Assembly: GCA_017550655.1 (NCBI GenBank)
Contig: JAFZOK010000024.1
Coordinates: 62,001-126,000, forward strand
Length of the DNA: 64,000 bases
From: Bacteroidales bacterium
GTDB taxonomy: Bacteria > Bacteroidota > Bacteroidia > Bacteroidales > UBA932
Direction: 5' to 3'
The position numbers and the translations under genes are program-made. Under the pieces are notes generated by a model, which worked only from the letters and a program-made list of their open reading frames with translations, searched no databases and had not been told where the DNA came from. Positions 42,849 through 52,522 of the stretch are shown here, piece after piece. Position 1 is the first letter of the stretch. Each line of letters opens with the position of its first letter.

Positions 42849-45539
42849 TTACAAAGTTCTCTTGATTTCCTCGATCTTGTAGGCTTCGATAACGTCTCCT
42901 TCCTTGATATCGTTGAAGTTCTCGATACCAAGACCGCAGTCGTAGCCGGAAGCTACTTCCTTGACGTCGTCCTTGCCTCTCTTGAGGGATGCCAGAACAC
43001 CTTCCTTGATAACGATACCGTCTCGGATGACCCTGATCTTGGCGGTTCTTGTAATCTTGCCCTCCTTGACCATACAGCCGGCGATTGTACCTACCTTGGA
43101 AATCTTGAATGTCTGCCTTACTTCCAGAGTTGAGGTGACAACCTCTTTCTCCACAGGTGCAAGCATACCCTCGATACCGCTCTTGACTTCGTTGATTGCA
43201 TCGTAGATGACTGAGTAGAGGCGGATTTCGATTTCCTCCTTCTCTGCCATCTTCCTGGCGTTCATACTTGGACGAACCTGGAAGCCGATGATGATGGCCT
43301 CGGATGCCTCGGCGAGCAGAACGTCGCTCTCGGAGATTTCTCCAACGGCCTTGTGGATGACGTTCACCCTTACCTCCTCGGTAGAGAGCTTGATCAGGGA
43401 ATCGGACAGGGCCTCGATAGAGCCGTCCACGTCTCCCTTGACGATGATGTTGAGTTCCTTGAAGTTGCCGATGGCGATTCTTCTTCCGAGCTCTTCCAGG
43501 GTGATGTGCTTCTGGGTTCTCAGGCCCTGGATTCGGAGAAGCTGCTCACGCTTGTTGGCAATCTCGCGGGCATCCCTCTCGTTATCGAAGATGTTAAATG
43601 TGTCGCCAGCCTGAGGGGCTCCGTTAAGGCCGAGTACGGAAACAGGAACTGAAGGGCCAGCCTCCTTGATCTTCTGGCCTCTTTCGTTGAACATTGCCTT
43701 TACCTTTCCGGTGTACATTCCGGAAAGCATAATGTCTCCGGTGTGGAGAGTTCCGCCCTGGACCAGAAGGGTGGCCAGATAGCCTCGACCCTTATCCAGA
43801 GAGGACTCGATAACGGTTCCAACTGCTTTCTTGTGAGGATTTGCCTTAAGGTCGAGCATATCGGCCTCGAGCAGAACCTTGTCCAGAAGGTCGGAAACAC
43901 CAATTCCCTTCTTTGCGGAGATTTCCTGGCACTGGTACTTTCCGCCCCAGTCCTCAACGAGGATGTTCATCTGGGAGAGCTGCTCGCGGATCTTGTCTGG
44001 CATTGCACCCGGCTTGTCTATCTTGTTGATGGCGAAAATCATCGGAACGCCGGCAGCCTGGGCGTGGTTGATGGCCTCGATTGTCTGCGGCATCACTGCG
44101 TCGTCTGCAGCAACGATGATAATTGCAAGGTCCGTCATCTTGGCACCACGGGCACGCATAGCGGTAAACGCCTCGTGACCAGGGGTGTCCAGGAAGGTAA
44201 TCCTTCTTCCGTTAGGAAGCTTCACGTTGTAGGCTCCGATGTGCTGGGTAATACCGCCGGCCTCTCCGGCAATCACGTTGGACTGGCGGATGTAGTCCAG
44301 CAGGGAAGTCTTACCGTGGTCCACGTGACCCATAACGGTAACGATAGGGGCTCTTGGCTCCATATCCTCCGGCTTGTCCTCCTCAGTTTCCTCCTTGATG
44401 GCTTCCTGAATCTCTGCGGAAACAAACTCGATTTTGTAACCGAAATCTTCAGCTACGAGAGTAAGTGCATCGGCATCCAGCCTCTGGTTGATGGAAACCA
44501 TAAGTCCGAGGTTCATGCAGGCGCTGATAACCTTGGTGACAGGCTGGTCTATCATCACGGCCAAATCGTTGACCGTAACAAACTCGGTGACCTTGAGGAT
44601 ATTGCTCTCCAAACCTCTGCGCTGGATCTCCTCCTCTCTCTTTTCCTCGGCGATTTCTCTCTTTTCCCTTCTGTACTTGGAGCCCTTGGTCTTGCCCTTG
44701 CCCTCTACCATCCTCTGATAGGTCTCCTTGATCTGCTTCTGTACCTCGTCCTCGTCAACCTCGTTGCGGATTGGCTTGAATCCCTTCTTGCCCTTCTTGT
44801 CCTTTGCCTTCTTGGCTGCCTCGCGGTTCTGGTTGGTCTCCTTGGTGATATCCACCTTCTCCTTGGTGTTCTTCTTGATCCTTTCCCTCTTTCCGGCGCT
44901 CTTCTTCTTAGGAGTCTCGAACTTGGAGAGGTCAATCCTCTGGCCGGTATCCTTAGGACCTTGGAGCTGCTCGACCTTGGTCTCGATGAAGTTGCTTGGA
45001 GTTTCCTCTTTCTTCTCAGGCTCAGGCTGTTCAGCAAGCTTCTCCTCTTTTGTCTCAACTACAGGCTTTTCTTCTTTCTTGGCTTCCTCCTTCTTCTTGG
45101 ATGTAGCCTTTGGAGCCTTTTCCTCCTTCTTCTTATCCGGAGCCTTTTCCTCTGCAGCAGGTGCTTCTTCCTTCTTAGGATCAGCTTTTTCCTTCTTGCC
45201 GGAAATCTTGTCGAGGTCTATCTTGCCAATGACGGTAAGTGCCTTAGGAGTTTCTACGGCAGTCTCTATGAAGTTGTCCTTCGGCTTTTCTTCCTTTTCC
45301 AGCTGGTATGTCTTCTTGTCGCTTTCAGATATCCTCAGCGACCCGGCTATTTTCTTTGCGTCTTCTTTCACCTGCTGCTGCCCAAGGAATTCCTTCTGCA
45401 CCAGGGCGAGGGTCTCCTCGTCGAGCTTCGCATTAGGATTGGCCTCCACCGTCTTTCCCTTCTTTTCAAGGAAATTGATGAGGGTGCTCATTCCTATGTT
45501 GAAGTCCTTGAGGACTTTACTTATTCTCATTCCTGCCAT
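42849..45539 (-). CDS. infB: Translation initiation factor IF-2
   Basis: This 896-residue GTPase delivers initiator tRNA to the 30S subunit. A long Lys/Glu/Ala/Pro-rich N-terminal region (about residues 60-330) precedes the core. GTPase motifs are [20 protein letters not shown] and NKID. Domains II-IV follow, ending in the C2 domain with [21 protein letters not shown]. It is encoded 28 nt downstream of nusA in the usual nusA-infB operon. Confidence 0.98.
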   Translation of the reverse strand: MAGMRISKVLKDFNIGMSTLINFLEKKGKTVEANPNAKLDEETLALVQKEFLGQQQVKEDAKKIAGSLRISESDKKTYQLEKEEKPKDNFIETAVETPKALTVIGKIDLDKISGKKEKADPKKEEAPAAEEKAPDKKKEEKAPKATSKKKEEAKKEEKPVVETKEEKLAEQPEPEKKEETPSNFIETKVEQLQGPKDTGQRIDLSKFETPKKKSAGKRERIKKNTKEKVDITKETNQNREAAKKAKDKKGKKGFKPIRNEVDEDEVQKQIKETYQRMVEGKGKTKGSKYRREKREIAEEKREEEIQRRGLESNILKVTEFVTVNDLAVMIDQPVTKVISACMNLGLMVSINQRLDADALTLVAEDFGYKIEFVSAEIQEAIKEETEEDKPEDMEPRAPIVTVMGHVDHGKTSLLDYIRQSNVIAGEAGGITQHIGAYNVKLPNGRRITFLDTPGHEAFTAMRARGAKMTDLAIIIVAADDAVMPQTIEAINHAQAAGVPMIFAINKIDKPGAMPDKIREQLSQMNILVEDWGGKYQCQEISAKKGIGVSDLLDKVLLEADMLDLKANPHKKAVGTVIESSLDKGRGYLATLLVQGGTLHTGDIMLSGMYTGKVKAMFNERGQKIKEAGPSVPVSVLGLNGAPQAGDTFNIFDNERDAREIANKREQLLRIQGLRTQKHITLEELGRRIAIGNFKELNIIVKGDVDGSIEALSDSLIKLSTEEVRVNVIHKAVGEISESDVLLAEASEAIIIGFQVRPSMNARKMAEKEEIEIRLYSVIYDAINEVKSGIEGMLAPVEKEVVTSTLEVRQTFKISKVGTIAGCMVKEGKITRTAKIRVIRDGIVIKEGVLASLKRGKDDVKEVASGYDCGLGIENFNDIKEGDVIEAYKIEEIKRTL

Positions 45540-45567
45540 TTACTGTCTCCTTTTTTTCGTTTAAAAA

Positions 45568-46821
45568 TTATTCTTCCATCGGGTCTTCAAACTCGGCCTG
45601 GAGTATTTTCTTCACTTCCTCCACGGTCTCGAGGTCGAGATCGGCCCTTTCCATAATGTCCTCGTTGCTCATGCGGAGAACGTCCTTGGCGGTATCGAAG
45701 CCAACCTTGCGGAGAGCGTCGATTACCCACTGGTCGATCTCGTCGTTGAATGAGCTCAGGAGAACGTCGTCGTCATCGGCACCCTGGACATCCCTGAAGA
45801 TTTCGATGTCCATACCGATCATAAGCTCTGCCAGGCGGATGTTGCTTCCGTTCTTGCCCACTGCCAGGGAAACCTGGGATGAATCCATGGTGATGAGGGC
45901 CTTGTTTTCCTCTTCGTTGATCTTGATTGTAGAAATCTTTGCAGGGGAGAGGGCTCTCTGGATAAGGAGCTGGGTGTTTGTAGTCCAGCTGATTACGTCT
46001 ATGCTCTCGTTGCGGAGCTCGCGTACGATACCGTGAATACGGCTTCCCTTAACTCCCACGCATGCTCCTACAGGATCGATGCGGTCGTCGTATGACTCAA
46101 CTGCAACCTTGGCCCTGTCGCCAGGAATGCGGACAATCTTCTTGATGGTAATCAGACCGTCGAAAATCTCAGGAACCTCCTGCTCGAACAGTCTCTCCAG
46201 GAATACGCTGGCGGTTCTGGAAAGGATGATGCTCGGGTTGTTGTTCTTCATCTCGACCTTTGCAACCACAGCTTTGACGGAATCTCCCTTGCGGAAAAAG
46301 TCGGACGGAATCTGCTCGCTCTTAGGCAGAACCAGCTCGTTGTCTGCATCGTCGCGGACCAGGACTTCCTTCTTCCATACCTGGTAAACTTCACCGACTA
46401 CAACCTCGCCGATCTTGTCCTTGTAGTAGTTGAACAGGTTGGCCTTGTCGATATCCATAATCCTTCCGGAAAGGTTCTGGCGGAGGTTCAGCACTGCCCT
46501 TCTTCCAAAGGAAGCCAGAGGGATTTCCTCTGTGTAATCCTCACCGATTTCAAAGTCGTTGTCCGGTTCCTTTTCGTCAACCTCAGCCTTGGAGATTTCC
46601 AGCATAGGATCCTCAACCTCCTCGACGATGGTGCGGTTGCGCCAGATCTGGAGGTCTCCCTTGTCGATGTTGATGATGATGTCGAAATTGTCAGCCGTTC
46701 CGTAAGTCTTGGCCAGCTGTGTGCGGAAGATGTCTTCCAAAACGCTCATCAGGGTTGCCCTGTCGATACCTTTGCCCTCTTTGAACTCGGCAAAGAACTG
46801 GGCTAAATTTAATCCTTCCAT
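45568..46821 (-). CDS. nusA: Transcription elongation/termination factor NusA
   Basis: NusA binds RNA polymerase and RNA. In order there is an N-terminal polymerase-binding domain, an S1 domain (about residues 135-205; GEVVVGEVYQVWK), a first KH domain with the conserved VGACVGVKGSRI, and a second KH domain (SLAVGKNGSNIRLAELM). The acidic end (DEIDQWVIDALRKVG) follows. The gene normally found upstream, rimP, is absent here; lpxD is divergent instead. Confidence 0.97.
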   Translation of the reverse strand: MEGLNLAQFFAEFKEGKGIDRATLMSVLEDIFRTQLAKTYGTADNFDIIINIDKGDLQIWRNRTIVEEVEDPMLEISKAEVDEKEPDNDFEIGEDYTEEIPLASFGRRAVLNLRQNLSGRIMDIDKANLFNYYKDKIGEVVVGEVYQVWKKEVLVRDDADNELVLPKSEQIPSDFFRKGDSVKAVVAKVEMKNNNPSIILSRTASVFLERLFEQEVPEIFDGLITIKKIVRIPGDRAKVAVESYDDRIDPVGACVGVKGSRIHGIVRELRNESIDVISWTTNTQLLIQRALSPAKISTIKINEEENKALITMDSSQVSLAVGKNGSNIRLAELMIGMDIEIFRDVQGADDDDVLLSSFNDEIDQWVIDALRKVGFDTAKDVLRMSNEDIMERADLDLETVEEVKKILQAEFEDPMEE

Positions 46822-46947
46822 ATTTGTGTATTTTATAATTTTCTCATTTCCAGGCAACAAAGAAGGGAACCGTCTGGTCCCCTGTCTCACTTGCCTTTTC
46901 TGGAGTGCAAAAGTATGTAATTTCAGCCAAAATACCAAAAAAATGAG

Positions 46948-46955
46948 TATATTTG
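46948..46955 (+). promoter_or_regulatory. -7 promoter element of the lpxD operon
   Basis: TATATTTG matches TAnnTTTG 23 nt upstream of the lpxD ATG; TTTC stands near the -33 position. Confidence 0.45.
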
Positions 46956-46978
46956 AAAATTATTAGACATAATGTGTT

Positions 46979-47983
46979 ATGGAAGTTACAGCGGAAAGAA
47001 TTGCGCAGCATCTTAAGGGAGAAATCATCGGCGATCCCAATGTTAAGGTCAGAATGGTAGCCAAGATCGAGCACGGCAAACCGAACGAGGTATGTATCCT
47101 TCACAACGACAAATACAAGGAGTATCTTCTTACATCAAATGCGGGAATAGTAATAGTCAGCCGCCATCTGGTTCCGGAGCAGAAGGTTAAGCCTACGCTC
47201 ATCGTGATGGAGGACGCTCATCCTGCTTTCGCCTCCCTGCTGGAACTGCTGAACACCATCAAGAAGAGCCAGAAGAAAGGCCACAGCCTTCTGTCCTACA
47301 GGGCCTGGTCCAGCAAGATCGGCAAGAAGGTCTATATCGGAAAGTTCAGCTACATCGGTTCAAAATCCGTTGTGGGCAACGGATGCCAGATACATCCTCA
47401 GGTTTATATCGGCAACAATGTGAAGATTGGAGAAAACTGCATTTTATACCCTGGCGTCAAAATCTACGACGATTGTGTTATAGGGAACAACTGCATACTT
47501 CACGCGAATGTGGTGATTGGTTCGGACGGTTTCGGATTTGCTCCGGTGGAGGACGGCAGTTACAAGAAGATACCTCAGACAGGAAACGTGATTCTGGAAG
47601 ACGATGTGGAAATTGGTTCCAACACTGTTGTGGACCGTGCAGCAATGGAATCCACGATTATCCGCAAGGGAGTTAAGCTGGATAACCTCATCCAGATAGC
47701 CCACAATGTGGAAATCGGGGAGAATACGGTGATTGCAGCCCAGAGCGGCGTTGCAGGAAGCACAAGGATAGGGAAGAACTGCCAGCTTGGCGGACAGGTC
47801 GGAGTCGTTGGCCACATAACGGTTGGAGACGGAACCATAGTTAACGCCCAGAGCGGAATCCAGGGCTCGGTCAAGAGCGAGCTCGGCCAGAAGGGACTTA
47901 TGGGAAGCCCTGCAATTCTTATGAGCCAGTATCTGAGATGCTACGCCAAGTTCCGCCACCTGGCAGACCCGGAGAAAAAATAA
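46979..47983 (+). CDS. lpxD: UDP-3-O-acylglucosamine N-acyltransferase
   Basis: LpxD adds the second acyl chain in lipid A synthesis. An N-terminal uridine-binding domain (residues about 1-100) is followed by left-handed beta-helix hexapeptide repeats ([19 protein letters not shown]). The catalytic histidine lies in [12 protein letters not shown]. The 334-residue length is normal. It heads the lipid A cluster lpxD-lpxC-fabZ-lpxA. Confidence 0.97.
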   Translation: MEVTAERIAQHLKGEIIGDPNVKVRMVAKIEHGKPNEVCILHNDKYKEYLLTSNAGIVIVSRHLVPEQKVKPTLIVMEDAHPAFASLLELLNTIKKSQKKGHSLLSYRAWSSKIGKKVYIGKFSYIGSKSVVGNGCQIHPQVYIGNNVKIGENCILYPGVKIYDDCVIGNNCILHANVVIGSDGFGFAPVEDGSYKKIPQTGNVILEDDVEIGSNTVVDRAAMESTIIRKGVKLDNLIQIAHNVEIGENTVIAAQSGVAGSTRIGKNCQLGGQVGVVGHITVGDGTIVNAQSGIQGSVKSELGQKGLMGSPAILMSQYLRCYAKFRHLADPEKK

Positions 47984-48021
47984 TTTTCGTACATTTGTCA
48001 AATACCAAAACCAAAGCCTAT

Positions 48022-48963
48022 ATGTACACAAACCAGCATACTCTCAAAGGCAGATATGAGTTCGAGGGAAAGGGTCTTCACACCGGAAAGAAAGTTCACA
48101 TGATGGTGGAGCCGGCCCCGAAGAACTTTGGAATCCAGTTCAAACGTTCTGATTTGGGAGAAAGCGCTCCACTGGTGGAAGCCTGCGTAGATTACGTAAG
48201 CGCTACTGCCCGTGGCACCACACTTGACAAACAGGGAGTTACAGTTCTCACCCTGGAGCATCTTATGGGCGCTCTTTACGGAATGCACATAGACAACGCC
48301 CTCATTACCCTGGACGCTCCGGAGGTTCCGATTCTGGACGGTAGCGCCAAGCCTTATGCAGACGCGTTCTCCAAGGACGGTCTCCAGGAGCAGAACGCTC
48401 CGAGGAAATATCTGGTGCTGGACCGCAAGGTGGTATGCCGCAACGAGAAGGGAAGCGAGATGGTTGTCCTGCCTGACGATCATTTCTCCATAGACGTGAT
48501 GATAGACTACAACTCCAAGGTGGTTGGCTGCCAGTACGCAAGATACGAGGCGGATACGGATTTTGTCAAGGAGATTGCCCCGTGCCGTACCTTTGTGTTC
48601 CTTCACGAGCTCGAGCCGCTGTTCAAGTATAACCTGATAAAGGGCGGAGACCTTGACAACGCACTTGTGATCGTTGAGCATCCCGTTCCTCAGGAGGAAC
48701 TGGACCGTCTGGCCGGCATATTCAACGTGACGAGGCTGGAAAGGGTTCCGGAAGGATACCTTTCACATACATCGCTGAGATTCCAGAACGAGTGCGCAAG
48801 GCATAAATTGCTGGATGTGCTCGGCGATTTCTCTCTGGTGGGCTATCCTATCAAGGGAAAGGTGATTGCCTACAAGAGCGGGCACTCCATCAATTCAACG
48901 ATTGCGCGTGAACTCCGCACCTTGGCGCTCAAGCAGTTCCGCCGCCGCTGGAACGAACAGTAG
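48022..48963 (+). CDS. lpxC: UDP-3-O-acyl-N-acetylglucosamine deacetylase (LpxC half of the usual LpxC-FabZ fusion)
   Basis: LpxC is the committed zinc deacetylase of lipid A synthesis. Motifs are GKGLHTGKKV, TLEHLMGALYG (zinc His), VPILDGSA, and KLLDVLGDF for the later metal region. In most Bacteroidota this protein continues into FabZ. Here the reading frame ends in a single TAG at 48961; the same frame stays open for seven codons and then starts fabZ at 48985. The ATG at 48022 is the natural start. Confidence 0.96.
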   Translation: MYTNQHTLKGRYEFEGKGLHTGKKVHMMVEPAPKNFGIQFKRSDLGESAPLVEACVDYVSATARGTTLDKQGVTVLTLEHLMGALYGMHIDNALITLDAPEVPILDGSAKPYADAFSKDGLQEQNAPRKYLVLDRKVVCRNEKGSEMVVLPDDHFSIDVMIDYNSKVVGCQYARYEADTDFVKEIAPCRTFVFLHELEPLFKYNLIKGGDLDNALVIVEHPVPQEELDRLAGIFNVTRLERVPEGYLSHTSLRFQNECARHKLLDVLGDFSLVGYPIKGKVIAYKSGHSINSTIARELRTLALKQFRRRWNEQ

Positions 48964-48984
48964 AAACCTATAATTCTGAACAAA

Positions 48985-49494
48985 ATGGATATTGAGAAAA
49001 TCAAGGAAGTAAAACAGAGACTTTCCGAAGCTCCGAAGTATGATCCGGATGCAGCACCAGTTTATGACGTTCTTGGAATCCAGAAGCTTCTGCCTCACCG
49101 TCCTCCTTTCCTGATGGTGGACAGGATTACGGAAGTAGACTCAGATTCCATTGTCGGCATCAAGACCATAGGCGTTAACGAGTATTATTTCAGGGGGCAT
49201 TTCCCTACAGAACCTGTTGTTCCCGGAGTATTGCTGGTGGAGGCTATGGCACAGGTGGGAGGGATACTGGTTCTCCGCAATGTGGATGAACCTGAAAAGT
49301 ACTCCACATACTTTGCCAAGATAGACGGCTTCAAGTTCCGCCGCAAGGTGGTTCCGGGAGACGTTGTAGTATTCAAGCTCATTATCACCCAGCCGCTCGA
49401 GCACTCTCTGGTTTGCATGAGGGGAAAGGCCTGGGTAGGCAATTCCGTTGCCTGCGAGGGAGATATGGTAGCACAGGTAATCAAGAACAAGTAA
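48985..49494 (+). CDS. fabZ: 3-hydroxyacyl-ACP dehydratase (FabZ half of the usual fusion)
   Basis: FabZ dehydrates 3-hydroxyacyl-ACP in fatty-acid elongation. The active site is LLPHRPPFLMVDRI (catalytic His), with FRGHFPTEPVVPGVLLVEA (Glu) following. The N-terminus carries the extra linker EAPKYDPDAAPVYDVLGI that normally connects LpxC to FabZ, which indicates descent from a fused gene. It is in the same frame as lpxC, 21 nt after its stop, so TAG read-through would produce the fusion. Confidence 0.96.
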   Translation: MDIEKIKEVKQRLSEAPKYDPDAAPVYDVLGIQKLLPHRPPFLMVDRITEVDSDSIVGIKTIGVNEYYFRGHFPTEPVVPGVLLVEAMAQVGGILVLRNVDEPEKYSTYFAKIDGFKFRRKVVPGDVVVFKLIITQPLEHSLVCMRGKAWVGNSVACEGDMVAQVIKNK

Positions 49495-49511
49495 CATCAA
49501 AAGAATACAGA

Positions 49512-50306
49512 ATGGAAAACGCAAATGTCCACCCGAATGCGAAAATCGGGAAGAACGTTGTCATAAGTCCTTTTGTCACAATCGCGGAACACGTTGAGAT
49601 CGGTGACAATTGCTGGATAGGCCCTTGCGCCGCTATCAACGATTACGTGAAAATCGGCAACAACTGCAAGATTTTCAACGGCGCCGTTATCGGCGGCCTT
49701 CCTCAGGATCTCAAGTTCCAGGGAGAGGAGTCCTGGGTTGAAATCGGAAACAACGTAACCATCAGGGAATACTGCACCGTCAGCCGCGGAACCGCAGCTA
49801 GCGGAAAGAACAAGACCATAATCGGAGACGACACCTTCCTTATGGCATACGTTCACGTGGCTCACGACTGCCGCATAGGAAGCCACTGTATCCTTGTCAG
49901 TTATGTGGGCCTTGCCGGAGAGACGGACGTGGACGACTGGGCTATCATCGGAGGTTCTTCCGCTGTTCACCAGTTCACCCATATCGGAACTCACGCAATG
50001 ATTTCCGGAGGCTCTTTCCTCAGCAAGGATGTTCCTCCTTATGCAATTGTTGGAGACCGCCCTGTTACCTTCTCAGGTATCAATGTGGTGGGCCTGCGCA
50101 GAAGAGGCTTCACTATGGAGCAGATAGACAGGATGAGAGACGTTTACAGGATAATCTACATGAACGGCCTGAACGTGTCCGATGCCTGCCGCGCAGCCGA
50201 GGCCGAGCTTCCTGAATCTCCAGAGAAGAGAGTCATCCTGGACTTCATAGAGAACAGCAAGAGAGGTATCGTAAGGTACAATCCTCTCAAATCAACACAG
50301 GAATAG
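49512..50306 (+). CDS. lpxA: UDP-N-acetylglucosamine acyltransferase
   Basis: LpxA catalyses the first acylation of lipid A. Hexapeptide repeats fill the N-terminal two thirds (IGKNVVISPFVTIAEHVEIG). The catalytic histidine lies in YVHVAHDCRIG, and the C-terminal helical part starts at GLRRRGFTMEQI. Length is 264 residues, as usual. It directly abuts wbqC (the next start immediately follows the stop). Confidence 0.97.
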   Translation: MENANVHPNAKIGKNVVISPFVTIAEHVEIGDNCWIGPCAAINDYVKIGNNCKIFNGAVIGGLPQDLKFQGEESWVEIGNNVTIREYCTVSRGTAASGKNKTIIGDDTFLMAYVHVAHDCRIGSHCILVSYVGLAGETDVDDWAIIGGSSAVHQFTHIGTHAMISGGSFLSKDVPPYAIVGDRPVTFSGINVVGLRRRGFTMEQIDRMRDVYRIIYMNGLNVSDACRAAEAELPESPEKRVILDFIENSKRGIVRYNPLKSTQE

Positions 50307-50936
50307 ATGCGGCTGTTGCTCAGCAGCGCCTATCTTCCTCCAGTGGAGTATTTTGCGGCAATTGCAAGATACGGTGGAGCGTTGGTGGAGGCCTGCGAAA
50401 ACTACCAGAAGCAGTCATACAGAAACCGTTGCACCATCCTTACAGCCAACGGAAAGATGAACCTGAATATCCCCGTCCTGCGTGGCGGGGATGACTGTAC
50501 CCACAGCCTTCCCATAACCGAAATAGAAATAGATTACCAGGAGAACTGGCCGATCCGTCACGTCAGGGCAATGGAAGCGGCCTACAGGAATTCTCCTTTC
50601 TTCGAGTATTACATTGATGATATCTCTGCGATTCTGCTGAGGAAGGAAAAGAGCCTTTTCAAGTTGAACCTCGAGCTGACCAGACTTCTTCTGGGCTTCT
50701 GCGGGATAAAGGCGGAATTGGGCCTTACAGAAGATTTTGTCGCCGATTATAAAGACGATGCGGTAGATCTGAGAAACCGCATCCACCCCAAGAGCAAGCT
50801 TCCTTCCGTCATGAAGGAATGGAGCATAGAAAAACCCTGGTGGCAGGTATTTGCTCCCCAGGGTTTTGTCTCAGGCCTCAGCGTCGTGGACCTTCTCTTC
50901 AACGAAGGACCTAACGCCATTTCCTTTCTTGTCTAG
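50307..50936 (+). CDS. WbqC-family protein
   Basis: The protein carries the WbqC pattern: SSAYLPPVEYFAAIARYG at the start, and NWPIRHVRAMEAAYRNSPFFEYY in the middle. WbqC-like proteins are linked to O-antigen or amino-sugar biosynthesis, but the reaction is not firmly known. It is the last gene of the lpx operon. A terminator-type inverted repeat lies inside its 3' part. Confidence 0.9.
   Translation: MRLLLSSAYLPPVEYFAAIARYGGALVEACENYQKQSYRNRCTILTANGKMNLNIPVLRGGDDCTHSLPITEIEIDYQENWPIRHVRAMEAAYRNSPFFEYYIDDISAILLRKEKSLFKLNLELTRLLLGFCGIKAELGLTEDFVADYKDDAVDLRNRIHPKSKLPSVMKEWSIEKPWWQVFAPQGFVSGLSVVDLLFNEGPNAISFLV
50831..50867. terminator. Inverted repeat inside wbqC, likely terminator of the convergent porin gene
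   Basis: AAAACCCTGG and CCAGGGTTTT form a perfect 10-bp stem with a 17-nt loop and T-runs on both exits. It lies within the last third of wbqC, 66 nt beyond the stop of the convergent OmpP1/FadL-like gene, and could terminate that transcript. Confidence 0.6.
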
Positions 50937-52489
50937 AATCTCCAGCCGAAAGTAGCCAGAACCTTTACGGTAGAACGCTCCATTGTAGCGTACTTAGGAT
51001 CTCCAAGAACATAGTCTGCTGCAGGCTCGGTGTCCAGGAAAGGAACCGTGCTCTTCTTCAGGCTGGCTGCAACAGCAAGGTCCAGATAGAAGCCGCCGCC
51101 GAATGTCATTCCCACTCCAACGCTGCCGGTATAGTTCTGGATAGCAGTGTTCATCAGATCCTTCTTGATGCCGTTGTCAGCATACTGGAATCCGGCTCTC
51201 AGGGCAACATTCTGTACAGGATAAACCTCGGCTCCAACCCTGAGCTTGTTAGCCATCTTGAAGTTCTCGGTCATCCAGTCGTTTTCGGCCCTGTAGTCTG
51301 AGTAATCGATGGAGTTGACGTCTTCGCGGTTGCGGAGTCTGGCCTGTGAAACGTTGCTTCCCTCATAGTCCACGCTGAAGCTTCCGCCCTTGAATACGGT
51401 GGCAAAGCCAAGATTGTAGTGGAACGGAGTGTTTACCCTATAGTCATAAACTCCCTCAGGAGAGTGCAGGCTGGCCTTGTAGCCGTCATCGAACGATACG
51501 TCGGTATCCCAGTAGTACTTGTCTGTCAGAGAGTACCAGGTAGGGGTGGAAACGCTGGCTCCAATCCTGAAGTTGTAGCTTGGCGCCCAGATGAAACCGA
51601 ACTTAAGGTTGATACCGGCTCCGGTAGTCCTCAGATTATAGTACTGGTCCATATAGCCGAAATGGCCTTCAGTATCAGTATAGGAAGTGGTGTTGTCTTC
51701 AGAGTAAATCTCCTCAACCTTGTTCCATACGGTAAACATTCCCAAGTTCATTCCAACATAGAACTGGTCGCTGAAATTTACACCGAAATTCAAGTCATAC
51801 TCGCCGATTGAGCCAAAGCTTTTTCTGGAAAGCAGCTGGGATGAACTGTAACCGTCAACATCTATGGAGCCTGTTGGCCTAAAGTCGCGGGCATTGCTAA
51901 CGGTGTCCATCAGGCTGCCGTTCCATCCCAGAACAACAGGCCAGTAATAGCTGCCGTAGCTGAACGGATCCGGATTGGCGTTGTCGTCAAAATCGTAGCC
52001 GGTCAATCCGCTGCCTCTTGCGATTGAGGCAAGTTTAGACGTGTAACTGTCGTCAACACCGTCTGCACCGGCCTTGATTAGAGCGTTGAAGTTATTGTGC
52101 TTGTTGTATGCGAAACCTAAGGATATGCTGCGCACTCCGCCTCTTGAGCCGGTAGGCATAACGGCAACTCCACCAATGTTGGCAATGCCGAAAGAAGCGC
52201 GGTTGGCGCTGGTGCCCACTCCAAGATACTTGCTGTCTGTCTTTACGCTGGTGACAGCAGGCGTGAAGGAGAACTCGTTGAACTTGAACACGGCAGATGC
52301 CGCCGGGTTGATGGCTATCGCGCCCATATCTCCTCCGAGGGCTGTCATGGCGTTACCCATCGCAACGCTTCTTGCCGTGCCTTCTCTCTGGAAGTCAGAC
52401 AACTCGTATGCCGTGGATATGCTCTGGCCGAAAACCTGGCCAAGCGCAACTGTACAAACAGCAATGGCTGTTAGAATAATTCTTTTCAT
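50933..52489 (-). CDS. FadL/OmpP1-family outer-membrane protein
   Basis: After a signal peptide (through about residue 22) the mature protein starts with the FadL-type pattern TAYELSDFQREGTARSVAMGNAMTALGGDMGAIAINPAA. It is followed by many beta-strand segments and ends in an aromatic residue (ATFGWRF), as outer-membrane barrels do. It may transport hydrophobic compounds. The 518-residue length fits. It overlaps wbqC by 4 nt at the 3' end. Confidence 0.88.
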   Translation of the reverse strand: MKRIILTAIAVCTVALGQVFGQSISTAYELSDFQREGTARSVAMGNAMTALGGDMGAIAINPAASAVFKFNEFSFTPAVTSVKTDSKYLGVGTSANRASFGIANIGGVAVMPTGSRGGVRSISLGFAYNKHNNFNALIKAGADGVDDSYTSKLASIARGSGLTGYDFDDNANPDPFSYGSYYWPVVLGWNGSLMDTVSNARDFRPTGSIDVDGYSSSQLLSRKSFGSIGEYDLNFGVNFSDQFYVGMNLGMFTVWNKVEEIYSEDNTTSYTDTEGHFGYMDQYYNLRTTGAGINLKFGFIWAPSYNFRIGASVSTPTWYSLTDKYYWDTDVSFDDGYKASLHSPEGVYDYRVNTPFHYNLGFATVFKGGSFSVDYEGSNVSQARLRNREDVNSIDYSDYRAENDWMTENFKMANKLRVGAEVYPVQNVALRAGFQYADNGIKKDLMNTAIQNYTGSVGVGMTFGGGFYLDLAVAASLKKSTVPFLDTEPAADYVLGDPKYATMERSTVKVLATFGWRF

Positions 52490-52522
52490 AGTATCCGTAT
52501 TGTTAAATATTAACCGAATAAA

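Noticed and set aside
43743-45656. 637-codon open frame antisense to infB
   Set aside because: It is a mirror of the Lys/Glu-rich IF-2 codons, giving a Leu/Phe/Ser-rich translation. No start context or motif is seen.
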